A DNA stretch of 64,000 bases from Oscheius dolichura. Taxonomy: Eukaryota > Nematoda > Chromadorea > Rhabditida > Rhabditidae. A program made the translations under genes and the position numbers. Positions 45,101 through 57,168 of this stretch are shown here, one piece after another (positions within the stretch are counted from its first letter, which is position 1; each line of letters begins with the position of its first letter). Location of the stretch: positions 1,984,001 through 2,048,000 of the forward strand of contig OW051492.1 of assembly GCA_932521035.1 (NCBI GenBank), read 5' to 3'. Below the pieces are notes generated by a model that worked only from the letters and a program-made list of their open reading frames with translations, was not told the DNA's origin and did no database searches.

Positions 45101-48100
45101 TAGTACGGGCATTCGTCGTGAAGGGGCAGTCATCGCAGCGGAACTCGTTGTCCTGGCTCTTGGCCAACTCGGCGGCCAGTTCGGCAATTCCAAATGTCAT
45201 GTTTGTTAGACTAAAAAGAAGAGGACTGCGGTAGTTAAAAATAGTCTTACCAGTCGGGGAGATCAACTCCCAGCAGAGAAGAGGAGACCGTCTCGGATTC
45301 GAGAAGAGCTGGAGCACATTGGCTGGTAGAGAGGGCGGGAGACGGGGCCTTCGGCGTTGAGGGGACGGATTTCTCCGCTGCGGCAGGTGTACCACCGGTG
45401 ACTACGGTAACTTTTCTCATTTCCCTCATTATTCTGAAAAGACGATTTATAAATGGAGCTAGAAATGAGACTAAATGGTGGCATTTTACCGCTCGGGATG
45501 CCGCAGCTCTATCCAAATTATATGCTATTACCGTGAGGAAGGGGGAGACTCGGGGGCTAATTTGTCAAAATTATCCCTCCCGGATCGATAGGACCGTTAG
45601 GAAGTGTTATAGGTCTTTTTTCAGGATTGGCCCAGAAGCGAAGGCGACTCGTCCTCCCCAGCTGTCCCCTGCCTGCTCACCTCATAATATCGGAATTTGG
45701 GCAGGTCTCCCTATAGAGCAGCTTTTTTGCCTTGGCGGCCATCTTCCTCTTGGGATGCTTGACGATCCGATGAACCCGAAGGGCTCCCACTGTCCGGAGT
45801 CGTAATCCACAGGTACAGCAGCGATGTTCCCGTCGACGAGGCTGAAATTCTCGTTTAAACAGTTAGAATAAAAACGGACCTTCTTCAAATGGCAACGCCT
45901 CTTATGGAGCACAATCTGCGAGCGGGTATACCCGGTATAGGTGCAGTCAGCCACCGGGCATGCCATCTTTTCCCCATCCTGGCGGATCTCCCTCATCAGG
46001 AGGAGGCCTCTCTTGGTCCTCCTGGCTTCCTGCACCGCGGGGGCGGCCTTCTTCGCCCCTCCCAACCATTTCGGCGGCCAGGGGAAGTCTGTCTTCTTGT
46101 GGATTTCGACCATATGGCGCTTTAGAAAACCGCTGGAGGAGGTCCTGAAGCGATTTTGAACCTATTTTAAAGAAAGTAAGACTTACGATAGAGTACAGTA
46201 GAAGCATTGGAACCCGGTGGCCTTCTCGTGCATGGACATGTGGGCCTCAAAACGGCGACGGCTGCGGACTGTGTAGGGGCATTCCTCACAACGGTGGCGT
46301 TTGCGATTGCCAGACCGTTCTACTAAAAATTATATTAATCGTTTAATATTAATGAGATATTTTAAGGGAGAGGATACAGGCAGGAGGGCAACAGTCAACC
46401 CGTGGGTGTTATCTTATAGGGACGGAGAGACAGAGGAGAGACGCGGGAGAGAAGGGGGCACCGAGAACTGGACCGGGACTGCCGACTATTGTTTGTAGAG
46501 GGGGTCTGGGCTCGAGGAAGAGCCGACGGAGATGGCAGCTTTTTAGCACGTTTTTAACCGTAATTTAGACCCCATTCCCGGGGACACCTGGGGGCCAAAA
46601 ATCACCGGAAGAAGCGGAGGGGTGCGGGGGAGGGCAGAGTTCTGGCTGTCTGGGCAAAGACTGGCGGTGGGCCTGATCCTGGACCTTTTAAAGCCATTTT
46701 TCCTCACATATTAATGGCTCTTTTCCACCCGTTTAAAGCATTTCCACAAGAGCAAAATAGCCCGAAACGGAAGATGAAAACAAGCCGCCGCCCCGAGAGG
46801 GTGGAGGGCGGCCGGCGTGAGAAGATCCGCCAAAGAAGGGCTGCTGACCAGAAGGAAATGATTAGGGGAAAAAGTGGGGGGAGACATTAGGGGAGAATGA
46901 TAAGGAGAGGCAGGGAGAAATAGGACCAAGCAATTTATCCACCCTGCCGACTGGTATCTAGGTGTTCCCTTGGCGCGGGCAGTACCGACCGGGACGATGG
47001 AACTTTTCTCCCCCTTTTTGCTGGAGACACCCCTCTCCTCCCCCTCGTGGCTCACCTTTTTAGCTGTTTTCCCGCGGCTCGCCTTCCAATTAGTCCAATG
47101 GTCATGCACTTGAACAAACACCCCTCTCGGCCTCCCTGCCCCTGCCTCCTCCCCTCGTAAAACAGCTGTCCCCTATCCTCCCCTCCTCCGTGGCCCCTTT
47201 ACTTACCCAATTTGGCCTGTGGTGAGATGGCGGCCAGCTTGGGAGGTGGTGTCTCTTGTGTGTTTTGTCCTGATTCAGCTGTTCTCACCGGGGTCAACAG
47301 TGGAGGAGTATGGCTATCTGACGTGTCGCTGCGATTGTCGCTGTTTGTTGGGACTTCCTGAACCAGTTTTTATTACCTGTTATTTATTATCATCTCTTCG
47401 TCTATTCTATATTCTATATCGAGTAAAAAACTCACGGAGTCTTCCTTATACGGTCCTCGGCTGTGAATCCTCTTATGGTTGCGAATAGCCTTGGCCGAAC
47501 CACAGGAGAAGTCGCACTGATCGCAGCCAAATTTGCGCTTATCAGACCCTGAAGACACACTGTTTTTGGGAGGAGAGAGAGACAGAGGCGCGGCGGGCTA
47601 TCAACCAGAAAAAAACCCAGCTGGGGGGAATATCATCTCAAGCCGTTGTCGGCCACAGTTAGACAGCTAGATAGCCGTGGGAGGATGGACATCCTCCCCA
47701 CAGAGGCCAAGCAGCCCTAACTTCCCACCCTGCTGGCCACAGTTAGACAGTCGCGGCCAAGCGACTGGCAGGGGAGGACTGTCAGCCTCTTGGGTTGCTC
47801 TCGTCTTTGGGGAGGTTTCCATCCTCACCCCCCGCAGTTAGACAACCATTACTGTACTAAAACTTGTCTGCTCTGTCTTCCTTTTTTGGCTGTCTAACTG
47901 TGGCTCGTCCCCAAATCTCCCCGGTGCGCGGTGTCCCTTCTTACTTCCATGCAGTCGAATATGATTAGCCAATCCTGGCCGGCTCTCAAATCTCGACGGG
48001 CATTTGTCACATTTATAGTTCCCAATCATCCCGGAGACGACCTTCTCGTCCTAAAAATCCGAATTTTCCTCCGTCTCTCCTTCCTTCTACCTCGTCCTCC

Positions 48101-48412
48101 GACTCATCCGCATAGACAAAACTGGCATTTTTAGTGGTAGGGCGCCGTGAGCGCTTGGTGCTATCGTCGGTTGCGATCTCCGGTGCTTTTTCATTAGAGG
48201 TACCGGGACTGGCAGCGGCTGAGGAGGTCTCCATCAGTTCCTCCTTTAATATCTGTAAATTAACCGGGGTAAGGAGGAGGAGGAGCCGGCCAACTGACCG
48301 GGGTGGACTGCTTCCTCCTTTCCGGGTTGACCAAATTCAACGCGGTCAAATCCAGATGATATTTGTTACGCTTTGAGCGTCGAAGACTCTCCTGACTATC
48401 CCCACTGGCCAT
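42185..48412 (-). CDS. Eighteen-finger C2H2 zinc-finger protein
   Basis: About 20 small exons from the ATG at 48412 to TAA at 42185-42187, phase-matched throughout, about 1,150-1,200 residues. I count 18 C2H2-type fingers, for example YKCDKCPSRFESRPGLANHI, FGCDQCDFSCGSAKAIRNHK, YKCTQCTYSTKRAVSLKTHF, HACRLCSFRCETENAFLRHS. Many are of the C-x2-C-x-[FY] type found in REST-like repressors. One finger is split by the last intron, another by the intron after CFYCTLS. A Ser/Lys/Arg-rich, partly acidic N-terminus precedes finger 1. VKEEPMDW is a sumoylation-like site. A 10-nt exon (47207-47216) is needed to keep frame. C. elegans SPR-4, as I recall it, also has 18 fingers, so orthology is plausible but untested. 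Likely a nuclear transcriptional regulator. Confidence 0.85.
47207..47216 (-). other. 10-nt microexon of the zinc-finger gene
   Basis: On the minus strand CACCACAG/GCCAAATTGG/GTAAGT. The preceding exon ends in phase 0 and the next needs one base before TA GAA CGG. Including these 10 bases (Ala-Lys-Leu plus one base) restores frame and avoids an immediate stop. Confidence 0.7.
47651..47904. repeat. Cluster of four GTTAGACAG-word copies
   Basis: GCCACAGTTAGACAGC (47652), GCCACAGTTAGACAG (47736), CGCAGTTAGACAAC (47833) and the reverse form GCTGTCTAACTGTGGC (47889) lie within 255 bp, in one intron of the zinc-finger gene. Confidence 0.65.
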
Positions 48413-50701
48413 TCGATTGATCTATTCTGAAAATTGGGAGAGATTAAAACGGAAATTTGGAAAAAGGAGGAGAGGTAAGAAAGGCCAACTACGTGACCTG
48501 GAGAGATAATTAGATGGAGGAGGATACGGAGAGGATACGGTAGGAGAAAAATCAATAATCAGGAATCAGGTCAAAGTCAGAAAGCCATGCTCGGCTTTCT
48601 TTCATGAAGGGGAAAGCGAAAAAAAGGGGAAAAAGTGGCGCTTTTGCTCCGTGGGCGCGAGAAGGAGAAGCTGCTGCAAGTGGTACCAACTGTACCCAGC
48701 GGCGTCTCCCTAGAAATCTCTCAAATAAGAAGACTCCTGGGAAATTTTATAAGAGAAAAGAGGTTGGAGAAGTATCCGGAAAGTGTCCAGAAAGGCCTGT
48801 CCCACAAGTTCTTGGAGGCCAGGCCAGGGAAACAGGGAAAACTGAAGGTCGCCGGTTCACAGGATCACGGGGTGTCTAACTCTCCTTTCTTGAAGTGAAC
48901 AGAGGCTTCACATTTGAAAATGAGAGGGGTGTATTAATGAAAAGAAGGAAATATTTTGCACAGGCTCTCCAATATTCGAGGAAAGAAAAATCATCGAGAC
49001 CTGGGGCAGACGACGACATCTAGGACACCAGTCTGGGAAAATTTGGTTGGCCGCTGCCGCTACCACTGTTTTGTCCCCTCTGTGTTCCCCCTATTAATCG
49101 ATAGCTAGCTAATAATTACGCTAAATTAAGCAAAGCTTTCTAAAGTTCACAAATTCAAAAAACTGTCCTCTTCCCGCCCCTGTATCCTCTCGTTCCTTCC
49201 CTCGTCCCCATCCGTACGGTGGCCAAGAGAAGGTTATAAGTCAGGGACGACAGAGTCCTACCACGAAATAGAGAGCAATTGTTACTCTAGCGTCAAAGAA
49301 ACAGGTCGAAAAAGGGTTGGAAAGAAGTCATATTAGGCAGTTCAAAGGAAGTCGCGGTACCCGTTAGAAAACCGGCTAGAGCGTTCCCCTTCCCCTCCAC
49401 TTGGCCATGCCATCGAGAAGCGGGGCGGCGGCGGCTGGGAGAGAGACAGAAAGACGCGGCGGGGAGACAGGGGACAACGGTAGATAGAAAAAGGGAAGAG
49501 AAGACGAAGATGAAGAGGGCGAACGAAAACCATCCGCAAATTTCAGACAGACAGACTTCTCAGGAACTTCCGGTTCCCTCGGCGTCTCCTCCCGCCTCGT
49601 CCTCCTTTCATTAGGGAGGAGCTGTTGGGCGGCCGAGAGGCTGGCAGGTCCCTAGGGGGCCCCGCACAGTGTACAGTCTCCCCTCAACAGAGTCCCCCTC
49701 TTCTGGGCCTGTACGATTTCAACACAGGCCTCGAAACGACTGAACATAGTGCCTATCCCTTCCAGGGTCTTCCCTAGCTGGCCCTCTCCCTCATCCTTTT
49801 AAAAACAGCTCAATATTGTAGGTCCAAACATGACTGCTAGTCGGGAGGACCATTCCTTTGTAGTCGTTTCAAGACCAGGAGCTCATATTCCCTGCGTTTT
49901 GTCGCTTTCAATTGAAGAGAGCCGAGGGGACACCTTACTGATCCTCCAAGCGGCCTGCCAGTCCATGGCGGTCCCTTCCAAACTCCCAATCTCCTCCCGA
50001 TCAAAAAATCAATCTGCCTGTCTCTAATTAAACCAGCCAGGTCAGATTGATTAGCCGGCTATCCCCCCTCTCCATCCCATGTCCTTCCTCTCCTCAAATT
50101 TGTGTCAAAAAGAACATACAATTAGCATAGAGAGTAGTCGGAACGCAGGGGGAGGGGGGCAAGAGGGGGGAGTGTACATTGATCGGGGGAAAAGGCAAAA
50201 ACGGCAGTCAGGGAGGCCAGTCTGGTGGTGAGATGAAAAATATGAATCAGAGTGATTTTCAGCCTTTTTTCTTATTTTTTTCCCTGATTGGGGAAGGGAT
50301 GTCAACAGGCTAAATAATAGGAAGAGAGAGGGGAGGAGTCGCGGCGAACACAGCAACACAGCAACACAGAATATGCGCCCGTCCCCTCTCGTCCCTTCTC
50401 TCTCATTCCAATGTGTCAGCGAAAACTGATTATTATAATAAACAACACCGTTCTCGAGGAAGAGGAGAATGGAGATGTAAATAAGGAGATAAAGAGGAGG
50501 TCAATTAGAAAATGGAGGAGAGGAGAGGAGAAATTGAGCGGGAGCAGCAGGGGAGGACGGGGGGATGACCGGCGCGCTGGCTTCAAAAATTCTTACTCCA
50601 CTAGTCATATCTAATATTTGGCAGAGGGCAACGTTGACCTGTACCAGGTGAAGGAAGCCGGCTAACATTATCATGGGGTAGACGGCCAACTCTCCTAGCA
50701 G
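48413..50701. other. Upstream flank of the zinc-finger gene
   Basis: Mixed-composition spacer. Weak exon-like pieces occur: for example, a minus-strand signal-peptide-like frame MIMLAGFLHLVQVNVALCQ at 50674 ending in a GTAAGA donor, with an open stretch downstream to 50105. I could not build a believable gene from them. A tandem CAGCAACA run lies near 50350. Confidence 0.45.
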
Positions 50702-51352
50702 ATCCAGCCGGCCCCTCGACCTGGGACTATCCCAGTACTCGAATAGAGGAATATCAGCTGTTCTTGGACGATTACCCCGAGGGGGACGAGACGGTCAGAA
50801 ACATTTATAAAGGAGAGTGGGAACGCCTAGACAGTTAGCCAGGAGAGGATGGCCAGCTGGTCGAGTTCAATATGGCCAGCGAGGGCTAGACGATGGCCGG
50901 CTAGAGACCCAGTGTATCACAAAGGGCCTCTGAACTTTGGGATCAGAAGCTCTGGACCCGAAGACTAATAACCTGCTCATCCTCTCACGATCCCTGTCCT
51001 CAGAATTTTCCTAGAACCTACTTTCAACCCCTCTACGGCGTCTAGGAGAGCCGTGTCCTCTCTCTTGTTGGGGCATAATGGACGTTATTTTCCTCTAGTC
51101 CTAGACTGGGGGAAACTTCCCGAATGTTGTCCCGGGTCAGAGCGCCTTTATCCTCTTCTCTTCTGGAGGTGGGATCTCATTAACCTCGGAACTTTTACTG
51201 GAGAAGTTAATCTCCCTAAAAGGGCATTCGACCACCCAGTCAAGTACATTCGCCCTTTTCTCAAGCTGCTCCGCTATTTAAAGGTCTGCCTCCGGGTCTT
51301 GAAAGGAGATGAGAAATACACGATCCATATAAAAAGCCTCATCCGATCATGA
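50702..51352 (+). CDS. Weak gene candidate, 3' exons only
   Basis: After CTCCTAGCAG, a frame reads PAGPSTWDYPSTRIEEYQLF, LDDYPEGDETVRNIYKGE. A GTGGGAAC donor and GCGTCTAG acceptor would join it in phase to RAVSSLLLGHNGRYFPLVLD, ending at 51350-51352 with an ordinary-looking C-terminus (FLKLLRYLKVCLRVLKGDEK). AATAAA lies about 135 nt downstream. No start codon or signal was found upstream. The composition is more protein-like than the surrounding spacer, but this could be a relic. Family not recognised. Confidence 0.3.
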
Positions 51353-53420
51353 GCTTAGCCGTGGCCGGCAATTTATCTCCTCTCCCCATGCGTGAGGAGT
51401 ATTTAACCCAGTCTTGCTCCTCTTTGACCCCCCGATTTGAATATGACTGTTTTGCCGGGGGCAGGGGAAGCTACCTCCACTGGACAATAAATTTGTCTCT
51501 CATCTCCTCTAGGTCTTGACAACAGAGACACACGTGGTGGCGGATGGGGGGTGTCTTGCGGTAAACAAGGGAGGAGACACCCTCCGAGCCAGCTCTAGAG
51601 AGGAGAATTGTATTTGGAAAACGAAGAAAAGGAGTCTAGAAGAAGAAAAAAGCAGAAAAATGGGGGGAAAAACAGCTAGAATTGGAGTAAAGGGCGCCGG
51701 GGAGAAGAGAAGCACCGTTCGGGTCAGTGCGTGCCAACCATCAACAAAAACAGAGGGGAACTCGGGGTTTTTGAGCTACTTCCTCCCGTGATTACCTACT
51801 GGGATACTGTATCATGGTTAGCAGCTACTAATCCCGTCAAGAATCCCATCCCATTTAAAGCCAACCCGGATGGCCTGCATCTGCCCCTGGCGCGGGCTCT
51901 ATCCTCCCGCGGCAATTCTCGCCTCCCTTCTCCTCGTCTTCCCCGAATAAATATAAAAGAATTACGGTAATATAGAGATGAGAATAGAGCTATAAATGAC
52001 CGGAGAAGAGCGGCTAATATAAAAGGCAGCCGATAGATCAAAGGGAGACAGACAGGGATGAGTAACCACTTGGGGGGAAGAGGACAGGGAGACAGAGGGG
52101 ACAGGTACTGAAAAATGAGAATTTTAGAAGAAGGAGGATACAAAGAAGATCCACAGAAGGGAAGAAAAGTGTATAAAGTTGTACATCCCACGCCCGACAA
52201 GCCAGTACCTCTCTCTCTCTCCGGAGGACGTGTCCCCCCGCCCGATTAAACAGTGCCCCGTTGCGAAAGAGTGACGCAAGGTATCGTAAAAGGGGAAAGC
52301 GAAAAGCGGGATATAGAAGTCATTCAGATGATTTACTCTCTAATTTATTGGGTAAGCTTGAAATGGACAGAGGGAACGCAAAGTAGACAGCCCCGGAAGA
52401 CTGTAATGTGGATAATGGGCAATGAGACTACGTGCTGCCCTCGATATATGCCGGAGAGAGTTCTCCCTGGCCAGATTAATTTCCATTAGTCAATTAACAA
52501 GCATTCTACAGTAATCTCCAGAAAACTGTCAGAAAATCAAAAATTTCTGGGAGAGATTATCCACAGGCTCCTAATGTGTTCCAGTTGCGGGAGAGGGGCT
52601 GCCCTTCGGAGTCTCGGGCAGTCCCCTTTAAAAGAGAGGAAAAGTAGGCAGGGAGAAAGGAGATCGGATAAGAGATGCCGGTAATGATCATGGTTCACTG
52701 AATTGGTGGATTTCCCGCCAAGGGACGGAGGGTGTATTCCAAGCTTTCCATCCCCCAGATTCAACTCTCTGTAATAATCTCTGGGCCTTGCAGGGCTCGA
52801 AACGTTGTCTTCAAGGGCGCTGCCCCTCTCCCTTGGTTCTTAACAAGGACCTCCCCTAGTTTCCCTAAGGGTGTGACAGAAAAGAGAATACAGAAAATAT
52901 GACTATAGTCAACAGAACACAGTCAGTTCGAAAGGACAAAATGATGAGACCGAGAGCGAGAGCGAGATGGAAACATGGAAGGGAACTGGTAAACACAGGG
53001 CAGGAGTACGAGAACCATAAACACAATGGTCTTGAAGGGACTATTCCAGGAGTACTGGGGAGAGGAAGAGGAGGAGGAGTACTGTAATCAGTTCAGAAGC
53101 AGTTCGACCCCTACATCGGAGAAGAGAGAGGGGGAGTAGGAGATAAGGAAGTAGAATGATAATAGGGGAACCTCTGTCCCCGGGTCAGGGAACCCCTCTT
53201 GGAAGAGGATGAAGAGGAAAGGACAGGAGACAAAACGTGTGGCGGGCTGGCTGTGGCCTATGGCGTCAAGAGCATACGAAAGAGAGATACGAGGAGACGG
53301 GGAGTTCCCCTTCCAAGAGAGGGGATTCTCCTCTAGACGAGGAGGAGGAAGACGCCCTCTTGGGGGAGGCCCGGAGGATTCAGAATCCCCTTTACGCTCC
53401 TTGCTGATGACGATGTGGCG

Positions 53421-53445
53421 ACAGTCTCTCTCGTGGAGAGACTGT
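53421..53445. repeat. Perfect 10-bp inverted repeat
   Basis: ACAGTCTCTC and GAGAGACTGT are separated by five bases, giving a tight hairpin in either strand. Confidence 0.6.
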
Positions 53446-53913
53446 TTGATCCATCTGAGCGTATGGTCAGACGCCGCGGGAGAGAGTGTATAAAGCGAGG
53501 AGAGGCTAGCGATCAATAGACGCCCCCTCTGCGACACCAGGGGTTGGGGAGGGGGGAAGGCTCTAGGACTTTGAGAGAATGAGAAGACGGACTAGGAGAT
53601 GAGTAGAACAAGAAGAACACCGTGTTTTCTACCCTCTAGGACCTTTTCCCTTCGGCCGCCCCTCGTCGCCGTCGCCTGTCGTCCCCTGCCGGCCGGTCCC
53701 CTCCCCTCAGCGCGCCCCTGTGTTCGTTTCCCTCTGTCGCGGCTTATCGCCCCGCTCAAAGGAGAGATATTGCCCGGAAGAGGAGAGAAAACCAAATTCC
53801 AGGGCCCCATTTTACCGCACTAGAGCCCAAACTACGGTAGTCTTGCCTTGGGACCAGAAGGCCTGGAATTAGGTCAAGTTCAGGCTCCCCATCCTCCCGG
53901 GGGGACGGCAGCA

Positions 53914-53972
53914 AGTTCTCTCTCTCTCTCTCTTCTTTTAAAGGAACCGGGTTGAGTAAACCCCCCCCCCCC
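53914..53972 (+). repeat. Simple repeats (TC run, C run)
   Basis: A CT-dinucleotide run is followed by a run of about 14 C. Both are liable to length variation. Confidence 0.7.
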
Positions 53973-54439
53973 CATCCTCCCCCTCTGCGAATAGTCTAAT
54001 TATAAGATTACGACCTACAGGAGGGGGAGAGGAGCGCGGCTCACAGCCGGGTGGTCTGTACCAGCCGGGACACATGGTGGGTGTGAAAGGTCACCTTCCC
54101 CCTGTCCCCCTCTTCCTCAAAATGTGTCGAGAACAATATAACACAGAGGTTGTGTGGCTTCGTGTGTGAATTAATCTTCACGGCCTCTCCCTCTCACCGG
54201 GCTGGCTGGCAGCCAGTCTCGGATTAATCTCCTATTCAAATTACCCTTCGGCTGAATGGTGGGGACCTCTCTCTCTCTCTGTCCTGGATCTCGGGCTCCC
54301 CAAAAAAGGCATCGCCCCTAATTTTTGGGCACAATTTTACTCCAGAAATTTATGGAGCTAGGGGGTAATTTAGGCGGGCCTCGTCTTCCCAATAAGAAGC
54401 AGGAATGGGAGGAGGCGGCGGCGGCATCCTCCCCCGGTT

Positions 54440-54520
54440 GGCTGTCTAACTGCGGCTCTATTCTCTTCTATTTTTCTCAATTTATAACTACTTCCGGTCA
54501 AAATTCAGCTGTCTAACTAT
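54440..54520 (-). repeat. Two copies of the GTTAGACAG word
   Basis: GGCTGTCTAACTGCGGC at 54440 and CAGCTGTCTAACTA at 54507, both in reverse orientation. Confidence 0.5.
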
Positions 54521-55704
54521 GTAACTGCCGGAAAAAGGCTCTCTAATTAGCCTAGAAGAAAGTGAAAATTGGCAAGAAACCATGGCCTAGACTTCGATCT
54601 CTCCTGCCCCGGTCATAACCTCGCTCCATTGCTAAATTCCTCTCTCAAAAAAATATCACGATTCCTCCTTCGTTCTAAGACCTTTATCACCTCATAGTCT
54701 ACCTTTTTAATGGGGTGCGTGAGCAGAAAACGTAGTTCCCCCTCCGGCTACCGTAATCGATATCAAGTCCCCCGGCTTTTTCTCTTCTCTAACCAAAATG
54801 GGCCATCCATCTGACCGTCCTGCCCCAGAATCCCCTGCCGCCCCATCCTTCTCCCGGTAGAGAAGAGGCAGGTGTGGACAGCCTCCTCCCCCCCCCTGGT
54901 GTGTCTGTCTCTCACTCACTCTAACCTCCCCCACGCTGCTATCAAGGGACCCAGGCCGCTCTCTGTCTCCCGCTCACTCTCTGTTCAATAAAGGTCAGCA
55001 GCCGGTAAGGAATGGAAGAGAACTTTCCTGGGGGTGGCTGAATTGATGGAGGAGGAGGAGGAGGACAGCTGATTTTTAGGAGGAGGAGGACTGGAAGAGC
55101 AAGAGGAAGAGACGGGGGGAGATGGTAATGTGATGGGTGAATCAGACTCGGAAGGGGGAGGCTATCGGTGATTATTCACTGGGGACGAAGGGGGGAAGAC
55201 CGTTCCCGAGCTATTTAAAACACGGAGAAGGGAGCAGGAAGAACAGAAAATCAAAAAATAAAAGGAGGAGGCAGACGGCATCCTCCTTCCAATTTTACGG
55301 CATTCCTCTCCTAAATGGTGATCTCTTTATTCGCTTCGGGACCCACAGAGAAACATTGGATCTTCTTCTGAGGTTTACAGTATCCCAAGGAGGTAAGGGA
55401 GGGTATACAGCTGTAGGAGCGAAAGTTTCAAAAAACCTCGGAGAAATCTCCAGGAAATGGACTATCGTTGGGTTCAGGAGGGAGATCCAAACCTCCACGG
55501 GTCCAGAAACCCTAGGACGACCAGAATTTAAAGGTACAGATTACTGTGTGGTGTTTTTAGGACAATAAACGTGACTCGTTAGCCATCAAGATCCAAATTT
55601 TCGGCTCCATTTGGACGCCGGCCCGCGCCCGCCGGTCCCGGACCGCCTGGAAAGGCGATCAACTATCCTTTTGCTTAAATTTATCAATCTCCCATTAAAA
55701 ATCG

Positions 55705-57168
55705 CTAGATCTCCTTGAAAATGGTCTCAAAACGCTGTACTGCCTGCTGGACCCTGTCATTCTCCGCCTGCTCTCTGTCCCCTGACTCCTCCTCTCCATC
55801 TTCCCCGTCATCCTTCTTCTCTATGGTAGAACAGTCCCTCCCTCTCTCCGTGGCCTTATAAAGCGCACTTTCTGGTATCTTTTTGTTGAGAAGAGAGGAG
55901 GGGGCTGACTAAGCGTGTCCCTTCCTGTTCGCGTCACATAAAAATCACTTTTTCTGCCCAGGCCTCCACGAGAGAGGGGACGGGAAGGAGCAGGGTACCG
56001 GCAGGGAAGAAGAGAGCTGTAATTAGTCTCCCTCTCCTCTCTGAAGTAAACGCGCCCAATCGATAATTATCCCCAAAATGAGTCGTATCTGGAATGGGAG
56101 GAGGCCGGGTAGGCACCCGGGTGATCTGCCCCTTCCTGGGGAGGATGAGAGAGCCAGGCGCGTGGCCACAGTCCGGTCCCCCTTTTAGGGAATTCCCTGG
56201 GGTTGATCGATTGAGATTTATTGATTTTATCCCATTCCCCCTATTCTGATCCTCTCTCCCCTGGTTTAAAGGCCCTCGTCCCTCTCGTCCACAACCGGGG
56301 GAAAGCGGATGATTTGAGCCTGAGAGTCAAGGGGTCAAATGGGGGGAACAGAGGAATATATATTGGATTGTGGGGGGCCAGCCAGCTGTGAGGGGTTTGG
56401 ACCTCTCAGAGAGTCTGATAGTCTCCTAAATTTTTACCTGGGATGGCGGAGACCGTCTCCGGGGCCCTGGACTCCATTAGGAGGACTTTAGGCGCCAAGG
56501 GTGCGGCGAGCTGGAGCATCTCGGGCTCCGCGACTTCCGGAGGCTCTAGCGAGCCAGCGCTTGGTGCTAGCCGGCTAAAACCAGCGGGATCGTCTTCCCC
56601 GGGTTGGAATTGACCGGAGGAGGGGGTTTCCCCGTCTGTAGGGGCCTTTTCCGAGGCTCTAGGGATCCCATCAGGCGAGGTCCGTAACCCAGCCGGGGGT
56701 GGTCGTAGAGAGCCGGGAGGAGGACTGCCCCGCTCGGCTGGCCGGCCGCTATCCGACTTACCACCTCTGGCAGGCGGCAGACGAGAAAGACGAGCTGTAG
56801 ACGACTTCAGAGCCGAGATGAGGGGCCCAATCTTCTCTCCCACCAAAGGGGAAGCAGCGCACAGAGAATTAGTCGGTCTCGTCCAGCGAGAGGCAAGGCA
56901 GAGTGCAGAGCGTGCCGCTGCGACAACAGAGACGCAGGGTCAGTGAAGCGGGGGGACGGGGGGAGAGAGAGAGAGAACGCGGGGACGGGAATACCGAGAG
57001 GAGGACAACACTAACCGGAATTGTTCACATATTCAGCTAGGAGAGATTCATATCAAGAATACAGTAGAAATTACCAGGGAATTCGACTTCAGCTGGCCAA
57101 GAGCCATCGAATGGTACCCTACGCGGTCCGAGGCGGCCTTCCCCGCCATCTGAAGACCTTCCTTCCAT
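55705..57168 (-). CDS. Pro/Ser-rich protein with acidic-basic C-terminus
   Basis: Exons 57075-57168, 57016-57036, 56438-56917 and 55705-55904 are phase-matched, 264 residues. It starts MEGRSSDGGEGRLGPRRVPF. A 21-nt microexon encodes EYVNNS. The long third exon is Pro/Ser/Gly-rich and disordered (RPAERGSPPPGSLRPPPAG). The last exon is charged and helical (EEESGDREQAENDRVQQAVQ) and ends RFETIFKEI. An acceptor-like TTTAATCAG precedes the ATG. No domain was recognised; a nuclear or scaffolding protein would fit the composition. A strong GTAAGT within exon 3 could mark an alternative donor. Confidence 0.6.

Larger units (their letters stand above)
51353..55704. other. Long purine/pyrimidine-biased spacer
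   Basis: Over 4 kb of GA-rich or CT-rich DNA with simple repeats (TC run near 53920, C run near 53961, GGA run near 55046), two GTTAGACAG-word copies (54440, 54507), and a 10-bp hairpin at 53421. Open frames follow the base bias and lack consistent exon boundaries. Confidence 0.5.

Noticed and set aside
53088-53537. 149-codon minus-strand frame including WIKQSLHERDCRHIVISK
   Set aside because: The front part looks protein-like but has no ATG, and the rest is biased spacer sequence. No supporting exon was found.
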